The notes under the pieces: model-generated
Seen by the model: only the letters and a program-made list of their open reading frames with translations
Database searches by the model: none
Told to the model about the DNA's origin: nothing
Shown here: positions 23,215 through 32,905 of the stretch, one piece after another
How the letters are laid out: the number at the start of each line of letters is the position of its first letter
How positions within the stretch are numbered: the first letter of the stretch is position 1
Origin: Archivesica marissinica
Taxonomy: Eukaryota > Mollusca > Bivalvia > Venerida > Vesicomyidae
Length of the DNA: 64,000 bases
Assembly: GCA_014843695.1 (NCBI GenBank)
Contig: CM026404.1
Coordinates: forward strand, 54,073,083-54,137,082
Reading direction: 5' to 3'
Translations under genes and position numbers: made by a program

Positions 23215-23425
23215 TATTATTTTTTACAAAGATTGCTCTAACAACTTATATTACTCACTGTCGTTGGCGCGGATGGCAGCGTAGTTGCAGTCATTCGTGC
23301 TCGTGCTGGAGGAAACCGGATTACCCTGAGAAACCCCACCGGTCCTATCTGGCGACCATCGTACCATCTCACATTCTTCCCGGTCCGAGGATCGCACCCG
23401 GGTTGCATTGATGTTACATGTCCAG
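23215..23425 (-). mobile_element. SINE family D
   Basis: From the plus side: ACAAAGATTGCTCTAACAAC, ATTACTCACTGTCGTTGGCG, GGAGGAAACCGGATTACCC, TCTGGCGACCATCGTACCAT and CTTCCCGGTCCGAGGATCGC, with the B-box complement ending ACCCGGGTTGCATTGATG. The tRNA 5' end is lost. Confidence 0.85.
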
Positions 23426-23535
23426 AGGAGAAGAATTATATAAGACTATGTCTTCTATTCTAATCCTGTGTCTGTATTCTGATTGTGTGTGGTTGTTCAA
23501 TATGTATTGGGAAATAAAATATGTTTAAACTAAAA
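23426..23535 (+). mobile_element. LINE 3' end
   Basis: TATTCTAATCCTGTGTCTG through GGGAAATAAAATATGTTTAA ACT matches the style of the LINE 3' end at 51340-51475 (TTCTAATCCTTTTTCATAC ... GAAATAAACTATGTTTAAAC). Confidence 0.5.
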
Positions 23536-23646
23536 CATGTTGAGGTCATACGCGAGGGGTGAATGGGGAGTGTCTGATAGAGCATATTGCCCAACCCATT
23601 TTACATCTTATGACATCTACTTAAAACATTTTAAACCCCATGTTCA

Positions 23647-23895
23647 CGCTTATTTAATTTTACCGGTTGCCCATGTACACTACGCCCCCCGAAGAGATTA
23701 GTCATTTTAGATTTAGACAGAGACCCATTCCAAAGTCTCCTCTGGTTCCTTTACGTGCACTGAGTAAAGCACCTCGGTTTAAAGTCCCATCTGGATGTTA
23801 ATATTGTTAATATTATTAGGATCAGACGGTGGATCGAACCTGCGATCCCTGAATTCGCAATCTAACGTGTTAAGCACTGGACTACTGACCCATAT
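23647..23895 (-). mobile_element. SINE family A, full length but diverged
   Basis: Tail TTTTACCGGTTGCCCATGTA, then GAAGAGATTAGTCATTTTAG and AGACCCATTCCAAAGTCTCC. The V-like block reads GCACCTCGGTTTAAAGTCCC. The head has a GGATCGAACCTGCGATCCC B-box complement and an A-box complement ending CACTGGACTACTG. Confidence 0.8.
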
Positions 23896-24043
23896 GCCCA
23901 TAATACGCTATGTATACATACTAGTATGTCACAGGCCTCACTTAACTACAAACACAAAGCATGGCGTAGGTTCGAATCTGTATTACTTAGTATTAATAGG
24001 TAAGAATAGTGCCTAACGCATACAATATATACACTCAAGTGTG

Positions 24044-24255
24044 GAGTCCGTGGTCCAGTGGTAGAGCGTCGGATTTGGAATCGAACGGTCCCGGGTTCGA
24101 TACTCGGTCAGGCCACGTATGTAGTGTCATTGAGCAAGGCACCTCACACACATTGCTTAGTACAGGTTAACCACTTAGGTCGACTAAGCCTGCCCAGGAA
24201 AACATATCTAGGTCCCCCAAGGGGTTTGACATTAATGGAACATACATACATACTC
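24044..24255 (+). mobile_element. SINE family C
   Basis: tRNA-like head GTCCGTGGTCCAGTGGTAGA GCG with B box CCGGGTTCGATACTCGG. Central block TCATTGAGCAAGGCACCTCA, then TGCTTAGTACAGG and CTGCCCAGGAAAACAT, and the tail GGGGTTTGACATTAATGGAA CATACATAC. Other copies: 25007-25225, 26131-26318 (plus) and 48595-48793 (minus). Confidence 0.9.
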
Positions 24256-25006
24256 ATAAATTTACAGTAAAAACATGATAAAACAATACAATATTGTACA
24301 TAATTCATTCCACGCGTATATACAATTTACAACATATATACATAATGAATAACTATATAATTTACTTATCTTACCACAGTATGTTAACAATTTTTTCAAT
24401 ATCAATTGGAAAGAGTCTTTTATCGATCCTTATTATATAACGTTACTTAAATATTAGTATGACATTCTCGTAAGAGTGCATATGTCGTTCTGAACCGAGA
24501 GACAGCTAAGACATTCCAGAGAAGGGATTAGATTAGACAAGGAGCTACCGTATTCAAACCTTTCATATAACTCTCATTCATATATATATATAGGCTTACA
24601 ACAGATGAAATGATTGGACATGTGTACAATACAATACACTGACAACTGCTCACCTATGGTTGATTCGCCGAACGTCGGCAATTTCCGTCACCGACGGACA
24701 TTGCCGATCGTCACCGATTAACACCTGAATGAATAGACAACGACAAGATATATAATTATCCGTATATGTCGTATATGCGCGATTGAAACAGCGTTAATCT
24801 ATTGAACGCCGGCGGCATTCGCCTTGTAAATACAAAAATGCAAAAGCGCAACCTGTGACAATTTTTTTTTTAGGTCGCACCGACAGCGTAGGACATATGG
24901 GGCCTCTCATATTATTGATGGAGGAAGACGACGGGTACCACTCCGAGGAGTCGTTCAGTCAGGTCTTTAAATCAAGCTACGTTGTGGCATACTGTCATAA
25001 TGTGTG
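24256..25006. other. Unassigned spacer with a small hairpin
   Basis: AT-rich. A hairpin at 24672-24711 pairs CGTCGGCAAT-TTCCGTC with GACGGA-CATTGCCGATCG. A TATATA run lies near 24588. No gene seen. Confidence 0.45.
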
Positions 25007-25225
25007 GCGTCCGTGGTCCAGTGGTAGAGCGTCGGATTTGGAATCGAACGGTCCCGGGTTCGATACTCGGTCAGGCCACGTATGTAGTGTCATTGAGCAA
25101 GGCACCTCACACACATTGCTTAGTACTGGTTAATCGCTTAGGTCGGCTGAGCCTGCCCAGGAAAACATGTCTAAGTCCCCGCGAGGGGTTTGACATTAAA
25201 GTAACATACATACATACATACATAC
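25007..25225 (+). mobile_element. SINE family C, best copy
   Basis: Complete: A box in GTGGTCCAGTGGTAGAGCG, B box GGTTCGATACTCGG, central GAGCAAGGCACCTCACACAC, GGTCGGCTGAGCCTGCCCAG and CCCGCGAGGGGTTTGACATT, then a (CATA)n tail. Confidence 0.92.
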
Positions 25226-25582
25226 TGTCGTTTACAAATCCTTCCATGGTGTAACATGCCGTTCTCAGTAATCTCGTACTGTGACACCCACACTTGCTTG
25301 TCGAAGCAAGAAAGAAATTGACCACTGTCAAGCGTTATTGTCACAAGAAGGGAATTCCTAGTTTGTTGTGTCAATTCGTTAATCCACTTAAGCCACCATA
25401 ATCGGCTGATTGAACTTTTGCTGTTCCATTCTTGTGAATGGTTGTGTCATATATCAGGGTAGGGTTACAGTTCGTTTATTTGTTGTAATCCTTTCCCCCA
25501 TAGAAGCACCTCTTCACGCCATTACCAATACGACATACATTGATAATGTAGTAGCCAAACCAATGTTCATAATAAAGTCCAG
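25226..25582. other. Unassigned spacer
   Basis: No gene, RNA or repeat recognised. Short open frames here lack any family pattern. Confidence 0.4.
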
Positions 25583-26062
25583 AATCTCATGTAGTCCCAG
25601 TAATATCTATGGCGGTGGGATAGATATGGCGACTACTTATCCACTGCATGTTAGCTAAATGGCTGTCGTTTGTATGGAGATATAGTAGTATATTAACCAA
25701 AATCTCATGTAGTCCCAGTAATATCTATGGAGGTGGGATAGATATGGCGACTACTAATCCACTGCATGATAGCTTAATGGCTGTCGTTTGTATGGAGATA
25801 TAGTAGTATATTAACCTAAATCTCATGTAGTCCCAGTAATATCTATGGAGGTGGGATATATATGTCGACTATTTATCCACTGCATGATAGCTTAATGGCT
25901 GTCGTTTGTATGGAGATATAGTAGTATATTAACCTGAATATCTATGAAGTCCCAGTAATATCTATAGAGGTGGGATAGATATGGCAACTACTTATCCACT
26001 GCATGTTAGCTAAATGGCTGTCGTTTGTATGGAGATATAGTAATATATTAACCTGAATCTCT
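25583..26062. repeat. 118-bp tandem array, 4 copies
   Basis: Units start at about 25583, 25701, 25819 and 25936, each with CTCATGTAGTCCCAGTAATA (the last reads ATCTATGAAGTCCC), GGTGGGATAGATATGGCGAC and TTAATGGCTGTCGTTTGTAT. A partial fifth unit ends near 26062. Confidence 0.93.
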
Positions 26063-26130
26063 ATGGAGGAAAGTGTTAACAGCTTTGGTCATTATGACGA
26101 TTATCCAGATAGTATTTGGTGGTAGACGTG

Positions 26131-26318
26131 ATGGCGTCCGTGGTCCAATGGTAGAGCGTCGGATTTGGAATCGAACGGTCCGTGTTCGATACTCAGTCAG
26201 GCCACGTATGTATTGTCATTGAGCAAGGTTAACCGCTATGGTCGACTAAGCATGCCCAGGAAAACATGTCTAGGTTCCCGCAAGGGGTTTGACATTAATG
26301 GAACATACATACATAGCA
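26131..26318 (+). mobile_element. SINE family C, internally deleted
   Basis: Head GGCGTCCGTGGTCCAATGGT to GTTCGATACTCAGTCAGGCC. The block CACCTCACACACATTGCTTA is missing: GAGCAAGG runs directly into TTAACCGC. Tail GGGGTTTGACATTAATGGAA CATACATAC. Confidence 0.85.
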
Positions 26319-26795
26319 CAGTGGTAGTCTTTGCTTCAGGTGCGAAACAAGTTCTTGCAATTTATATTAATCACTCACTGTCGAGACCTCATTCCCGATA
26401 GGATCGCAGGTTCGACCCCCCGTCTGACCCTAATAAAATTAACAGTCTTTCAGATGGGACGTTAAACCGAGGTCTCGTGTCGGTGCTGCACATCGTGCAC
26501 ATACAAGAACCAGAGGAGTTTCTGGAATGGGTCTCTATCTGTATCATGCACTATCCTCCAAAAATCTAAAATGACTAATCTCTTCAGGAGGCGTCGCTCA
26601 TATGGGCAACAGGTAGCGACGATAAATAAACGTAAAACACACACTCATTCCCGATGTAATCCATCGCCACGAGGGAGAGAGAAGAGACAATGTGGACGTT
26701 TTGCCTAGGGAAACAATCGTAACGTCTACAACTGGGTGTGAACTTGGGGCCTCTCGTACCTGAAGCGAACGCGTTCCATTGCGCTATAACGACTT
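26319..26795 (-). mobile_element. SINE family E split by a family A insertion
   Basis: The left part (26319-26399) has AAGTTCTTGCAATTTATATT and GTCGAGACCTCATTCCCGAT. The right part (26644-26795) resumes CTCATTCCCGATGTAATCCA, CCACGAGGGAGAGAGAAG and onward to a B-box-like end near 26745. The interrupting SINE is at 26400-26643. Confidence 0.8.
26400..26643 (+). mobile_element. SINE family A inserted in a SINE E, with target-site duplication
   Basis: 5'-truncated copy starting at its B box (AGGATCGCAGGTTCGACCCC), with the V-like block CTTTCAGATGGGACGTTAAA CCGAGG and the usual tail ending GTAAAACACACA. The 12-bp sequence CTCATTCCCGAT flanks it at 26388-26399 and 26644-26655, a clear target-site duplication for LINE-type integration. 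Confidence 0.88.
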
Positions 26796-27030
26796 CCGTT
26801 AACACATTGGACTGTGAATTTAGGGATCGCTGGTTCGATCCCCCATCTGACCTTAATAATATTAACAGTTTCCCAAGTTCTAAACCGTGTCTGAACTCTA
26901 CTTCGTGTATACGTAAATGAACCAAAGGAAACTCTGGAATCTATCATTGCACTATCCTCTAAAATCTAAATCGACAAATCTCTTCAGGAGGCGTCGCTCA
27001 TATGGGCAACCGGTAGCGACGATAAGTAAG
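26796..27030 (+). mobile_element. SINE family A
   Basis: Head remnant AACACATTGGACTGTGAATT and B box CTGGTTCGATCCCCCATC. The middle is diverged (the V-like block is largely lost). Then TTGCACTATCCTCTAAAATC and CAACCGGTAGCGACGATAAG. Confidence 0.8.
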
Positions 27031-27264
27031 CGCATAAACTCATTTTTCTGTTAAAAACCCGAAATTGCACTGTATGTTAGTGTCCGTTTTTTGTGCCATG
27101 AATTTTAATAATAAATAATATAAGTTGTGTTAATTAATTCCATCGCTATTATGCGTTGCTACAGACAAACTGAGCTGTGAAAGAGAAACGACTACACTGA
27201 CTGCACTAGTCAAAATAAGATTATTTATATTTCAACAATATTCAAATACAGTAAAAAGTGTGTT

Positions 27265-27464
27265 AGGGGATCATCTCTATTAAGCAGCCAACCTGTATTA
27301 AGCAGCCAACCTGTATTAAGCAGCCAACCTGTATTAAGCAGCCAGTTTCCAGATTCCTAACATGTTGTTTTATAATAAGTGTGTCCCCTCTATTAAGCAG
27401 CCACATGTGCTAAGCAGCCACTTTCTTGATTCCCTTGGCTTGCTGCATAAGACAGGTTTGACTG
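27265..27464 (-). mobile_element. pogo-like MITE (AGCAGCC family) with an 18-bp expansion
   Basis: The right end GACAGGTTTGACTG-TA is intact at 27451-27466; the left TIR is missing. ATTAAGCAGCCAACCTGT is repeated three times at about 27288-27343, while unexpanded copies (31941-32143) have one. The interior GTTGTTTTATAATAAGTGTG matches the family. Confidence 0.8.
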
Positions 27465-27570
27465 TACATTAAACATGGTAGAAAGGAAGGATTTCCTTAT
27501 AAAACTGTAAATCTTGAGTACAGCTTTTGTAAGAAGTACAATTGTATGACAGCAGCTGTTCTACAAGTCA

Positions 27571-27735
27571 GCCTGACCTTACGTTGTATTGTTGTGAACA
27601 GGACTATGACATTACGTTGTATTGTTATGAACAGGACTATGACATTACGTTGTAGTGTTGTGAACAGGACTATGACATTACGGTGTATTGTTGTGAACAG
27701 GACTATGACATTACGTTGTATTGTTGTGAACGAGT
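27571..27735. repeat. 33-bp tandem array, 5 copies
   Basis: Unit GACATTACGTTGTATTGTTG TGAACAGGACTAT. A plus-strand open frame of 11-residue repeats is a by-product. Confidence 0.93.
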
Positions 27736-28329
27736 AATTAGCGACGTAATAACAAAGGAAATTATTTTTATCGAACCTGAAATGACATCCTTCCAGTCTT
27801 TTGCGATATGCAGAGGGAAGCCAATTTTAATCAGCAGAATATTATGGTTTCATTCGGTTGACATTTTATAATAAAAAGGAATTTAAAAGTTTTTTGAATA
27901 CAGACAATTAAGATGAACCCATGTGCATATGCATTTATCTGAAGTGACTTTAACAAAGCACATTTAACTAATCTCACCCATAATGTTTACAGAATAACCA
28001 GTGAATAATACATTAGGATATATACAACCACGCTAATAGTTGACACTAGAACAACTGGCTGAATTAACATGACCTTGATTGAACCTTGAAATGTCAACTT
28101 CAAGGTCACGGGGTATGGCCTATATCAAAGATAGCATGAGGTGTCCTGTGAAAACAATCTGACTAGTTTGCTTCGTTTTCGAGCATGAATAGTTTACTAT
28201 AATAGTCGATAGTCGACACCTGGTTGACCTCCTTGACCACAAGTTTGACCGACTTCTCCCATAATCCTATCACTTCTTCCTACACAAACCCATCACACAA
28301 ATTTTACTCTCAACAACTTGTTGAGTTAT
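27736..28329. other. Unassigned spacer
   Basis: No supported feature. The stretch just before the CA/CG array is C- and A-rich. Confidence 0.4.
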
Positions 28330-28407
28330 CTCATCCACAGATCTACACCAACACGCGCGCACACACGAGCACCATCATACACGCACGCACACCATCACAC
28401 ACACTCA

Positions 28408-28499
<92 letters not shown>

Positions 28500-29667
28500 C
28501 CATCACACACACGTACGCACACGCACCATCACACACACTCACGCACGCACGCACCCACACGCATGCACACATGCACGCACGCACGCACGCACACACGCAC
28601 CATCACACACACGTACGCACACGCACCATCACACACACTCACGCACGCACGCACCCACACGCACGCACGCACGCACACACGCACCATCACACACACGTAC
28701 GCACACGCACCATCACACACACATACTCACGGACGCACACACACACGCACGCACGCACGCACGCACGCAGCACACACACACACGCACGCACGCACGTACG
28801 CACACGCACTATCACACACACATACTCACGGACGCACACACACACGCACGCACACACGCAGCACACACACACACTCACGCACGCACGCACCCACACGCAT
28901 GCACGCACGCACACACGCACGCACACACGCACCATCACACACACGTACGCACACGCACCATCACACACACTCACGCACGCACGCACCCACACGCACGCAC
29001 GCACGCACACACGCACCATCACACACACGTACGCACACGCACCATCACACACACATACTCACGGACGCACACACACACACGCACGCACGCACGCAGCACA
29101 CACACACACGCACGCACGCACGTACGCACACGCACTATCACACACACGCACACACACGCACGCACGCACGCACACACACACATGCACGCACGCACGTACG
29201 CACACACGCACCACCACACACGCACGCACACGCACGCACGCACGCGCACGCACGCACGCACGCACGCACAGACACACACACGCACCATCACACACACTCA
29301 CGCACGCACGCACCCACACGCACGCACGCACGCACACACGCACCATCACACACACGTACGCACACACACCATCACACACACATACTCACGGACGCACACA
29401 CACACGCACGCACGCAGCACACACACACACGCACGCACGCACGTACGCACACGCACTATCACACACACGCACACACACGCACGCACGCACGCACACACAC
29501 ACATGCACGCACGCACGTACGCACGCACGCACACGCACGCACGCACGCACGCACGCGCACGCACGCACGCACGCACGCGCACGCACGCACGCACAGACAC
29601 ACGCACCATCACACACACGTACGCACACGTACCATCACACACACGTACGCACACGCACCATCACACA

Positions 29668-29699
<32 letters not shown>

Positions 29700-29748
29700 C
29701 GCACCATCACACACACACGCACCATCACACACACTCACACACACTAAC
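28330..29748. repeat. Compound (CA)n/(CG)n array, 1.4 kb
   Basis: Mostly CACG, CACA and CACGCACG units with recurrent landmarks CACCATCACACACACGTACG, CACACACTCACGCACG and CACATACTCACGGACG. The landmarks repeat in blocks, so the array has higher-order copies (for example blocks starting near 28598, 28920 and 29280). Long strict alternation of pyrimidine and purine is visible throughout. All long His/Thr/Arg or Val/Cys open frames here are by-products. Confidence 0.97.
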
Positions 29749-30189
29749 CTAAATGAAGGGGTTTAACTAATTAATACAGCTGTCACTTACACTGTAATGT
29801 CCATGTTTGTAAACTGTTACTATTCCATGCATTCAGAATCCTGATATAATTATATACATATGTATAACTCACGTCCTATTCCATTGCACGTCTCGTCTAA
29901 TCAACATGTCTACTAGTAGTTCTAACATGCGCCATTAACAATAGAACACACTTTAATGTAGTTTATTAAGCGATATATCAATAATGATACGGAGTTTTGT
30001 TTTTGATGTTTAAGATGGCTGGCTTATAAACTGCTTCTTATCCATTAATAGTAAAAATAATAAAGATTTTATTTTACGAGAGAACTCATTTAACTTTTAA
30101 GTAATGCAAACGCCAATAACACACGTGTGAAACGTGAAAGTAGGATATGCCCGTACAAAAGTAGTGTTTGTTTATTATAGTGTCACCCC
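29749..30189. other. AT-rich spacer
   Basis: Nothing recognised. Confidence 0.4.
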
Positions 30190-30945
30190 TATTTAAAAGG
30201 CCAGCCATTTCTGACTTATGAGACACCTCTTTTTTTATGAACATCAGTACTTCCCGAATCCTATGCTTGTGTGCCAGACATCAGGCTGGTAGGCAATCGG
30301 TAACCATTATTTAACTAGCTGGCGGCTCACCAACCGGCCATATCAGAACGAACCCCTGACGAGATTCGAACCTTCGACCTCCCGCTCCGTAGGCGGACGC
30401 CTTAACCACTGGGCTACGGAGACTGTACCTTCGACCTCCCGCTCCGTAGGCGGAGGCCTTAACCACTGGGCTACGGAGACTGTACCTTCGACCTCCCGCT
30501 CCGTAGGCGGACGCCTTAACCACTGGGCTACGGAGACTGTACCTTCGACCTCCCGCTCCGTAGGCGGACGCCTTAACCACTGGGCTACGGAGACTGTACC
30601 TTCGACCTCCCGCTCCGTAGGCGGACGCCTTAACCACTGGGCTACGGAGACTGTACCTTCGACCTCCCGCTCCGTAGGCGGACGCCTTAACCACTGGGCT
30701 ACGGAGACTGTACCTTCGACCTCCCCGCTCCGTAGGCGGACGCCTTAACCACTGGGTTACGGAGACTGTACCTTCGACCTCCCGCTCCGTAGGCGGACGC
30801 CTTAACCACTGGGCTACGGAGACTGTACCTTCGACCTCCCGCTCCGTAGGTGGACGCCTTAACCACTGGGCTACGGAGACTGTACCTTCGACCACCCCGC
30901 TCCGTAGGCGGACGCCTTAACCACTGGGCTACGGAGACTGTACAT
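30190..30945 (-). mobile_element. SINE family F with an expanded 57-bp head
   Basis: Minus-strand SINE. The body at 30205-30360 (complement of GACTTATGAGACACCTC to TCAGAACGAACCCCTGACGA) matches 22760-22950, with B-box complement GATTCGAACC at 30363. Upstream in SINE orientation the 57-bp segment from CAGTCTCCGTAGCCCAGTGG through GCGGGAGGTCGAAGGTA is repeated about ten times (30371-30943). The unit contains the A box and the CTACGGA loop but no B box. The minus strand reads as a 19-residue repeat by chance. Confidence 0.92.
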
Positions 30946-31204
30946 GTAATGTACATTGTATATCCTTCCTGGAATTGTCACGTATAATTGTTGCGGTTAT
31001 GTATGTATGCTACTGGCAGGAACTCGGCCATGTCGTTGATGTATGATGTCATGTGCTATTGGGTGCATTTAATATATTATTATAAGTAAATTGTTACAGA
31101 CGCACGTGTCCTATATTTATACGTGTTTGGTCGACGCTTGTCCTTCAAACACACTTCGCTGATATCTTCATACATCCATTACACATAACTTCGCATGGTC
31201 CTAA
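30946..31204. other. Unassigned spacer
   Basis: Nothing recognised. Confidence 0.35.
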
Positions 31205-31860
31205 CTTGATATTTGCTTTATACATCAAACAAAACATTGTTCTAAATTGATATTTGCTTTATACATAAAACAAAACATTGTTCTAAATTGATATTTGCTT
31301 TATACATAAAACAAAACATTGTTCTAAATTGATATTTGCTTTATACATCAAACAAAACATAGTTCTAAATTGATAGTTGCTTTATTCATCAAACAAAACA
31401 TAGTTCTAAATTGATATTTGCTTTATACATCAAACAAAACATAGTTCAAAATTAATATTTGCTTTATTGATCAAAGAAAACATGGTTCTAAATTGATATT
31501 TGCTTTATTCATCAAACAAAACATAGTTCTAAATTGATAGTTGCTTTATACATCAAACAAAACATAGTTAATTGATATTTGCTTTATACATCAAACAAAA
31601 CATAGTTCTAAATTGATAGTTGCTTTATACATCAAAGAAAACATAGTTCTAAATTGATATTTGCTTTATTCATCAAACAAAACATAGTTCTAAATTAATA
31701 TTTGCTTTATTCATCAAAGAAAACATGGTTCTAAATTGCTATTTGCTTTATACATAAAACAAAACATAGTTCTAAATTGATATTTACTTTATACATCAAA
31801 CAAAACATAGTTCTAAATTGATATTTGCTTTATACATCAAACAAAACATAGTTCTAAATC
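31205..31860. repeat. 41-bp tandem array, about 16 copies
   Basis: Unit TTGATATTTGCTTTATACAT CAAACAAAACATAGTTCTAA A. Variants (TTCATC, TACATA, AAAGAAAAC, GATAGTTGC) recur in patterned order, suggesting block duplications. Confidence 0.95.
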
Positions 31861-31940
31861 AATGTATGTAAAAGTAAAAACAAAAAGAGAAAGGAACAGG
31901 GATTCCACACATTAAATGTCATGTCTTGCACAATGGTATA

Positions 31941-32143
31941 CAGTCAAACCTGTGTTAAGCAGCCAGCAAAGGGAATCGCAGAAAGTGCATGCTTAGCACA
32001 GGCGGCTGCCTAATAGAGGTCAAATGTATAATAAAACAACATATTGGGAGTATAATAAAACAATATATTGGGAATATGTACACTGGCTGCATAATACAGG
32101 TTGGCTGCTTAATAGTGGTGACCACTAAACACAGGTTTGACTG
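31941..32143 (+). mobile_element. pogo-like MITE (AGCAGCC family), complete
   Basis: Starts TA-CAGTCAAACCTGTGTTAAGC and ends ACACAGGTTTGACTG, giving 203 bp with matching terminal inverted repeats. The interior has CAGAAAGTGCATGCTTAGCA, TAATAAAACAACATATTGGG (partly duplicated) and GGTTGGCTGCTTAATAG. This is the reference copy for the fragments at 11620, 27265 and 60040-63201. Confidence 0.85.
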
Positions 32144-32905
32144 TGTACGTGTGTACCCTTGATGCATGACAAAGCAACATTCTGACCAACAGTGTGCGTT
32201 CCATATGTATAGTATTACGTCAATCGGAATTGGGATCGCGTGCCTATGACGTAATAAGTACTTTACTATGACATCACAAATACACATTTACCATGTCGAT
32301 CAAAATGTGTAACGTTCAAATACCGGTCAATTTTACATTGGAATTGCTACTGTAACTGGACATGGGTGTTGATGAATTCAGCGAGTGTGCATAATCTGTA
32401 GTGTTAATAGCCCGTAATGCAAGATGTATAGTATAAATTTATTATATAGCTCGTTGATGATTTTATTTTTACAGATCGTATGAATACATTAGTACTCATT
32501 TGCATAGTTATTATTACACTAGTGAAATACGAAAAATATGCAATGGCAATATTATCCGTCTGCAGCAGCACAAATTATGTTATAAAAGACAGTAGGCCTA
32601 TGTGATGACTGCATTACACTGAAATACAAGCAAAGCCACGTGATAAATCTATTTATATATCGGACAGCCTTCTGAACCAATTGCCAATTGCAAACCCTAT
32701 AAATTACTCGTGCAAACTATGTTCCAAACAGCTGTACAAAATGTTCAAGAACAGAAAATAAATTACAATCAATCGATCCACGCACCCCACCCACGTTTTT
32801 GTCCTAAACTACGACGATGCTATGACAATTTATTAACACACATCTCGCTAGAGGATTCTATTGCATTAACCTAATAATTACATAATGCAGTAAGAGAATC
32901 AGCAA
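32144..32905. other. AT-rich spacer
   Basis: No gene or known repeat recognised. Confidence 0.4.

Noticed and set aside
28224..29766. Long His/Thr/Arg-rich and Cys/Val-rich frames on both strands
   Set aside because: Translations of a CA/CG simple array; several frames are open at once.
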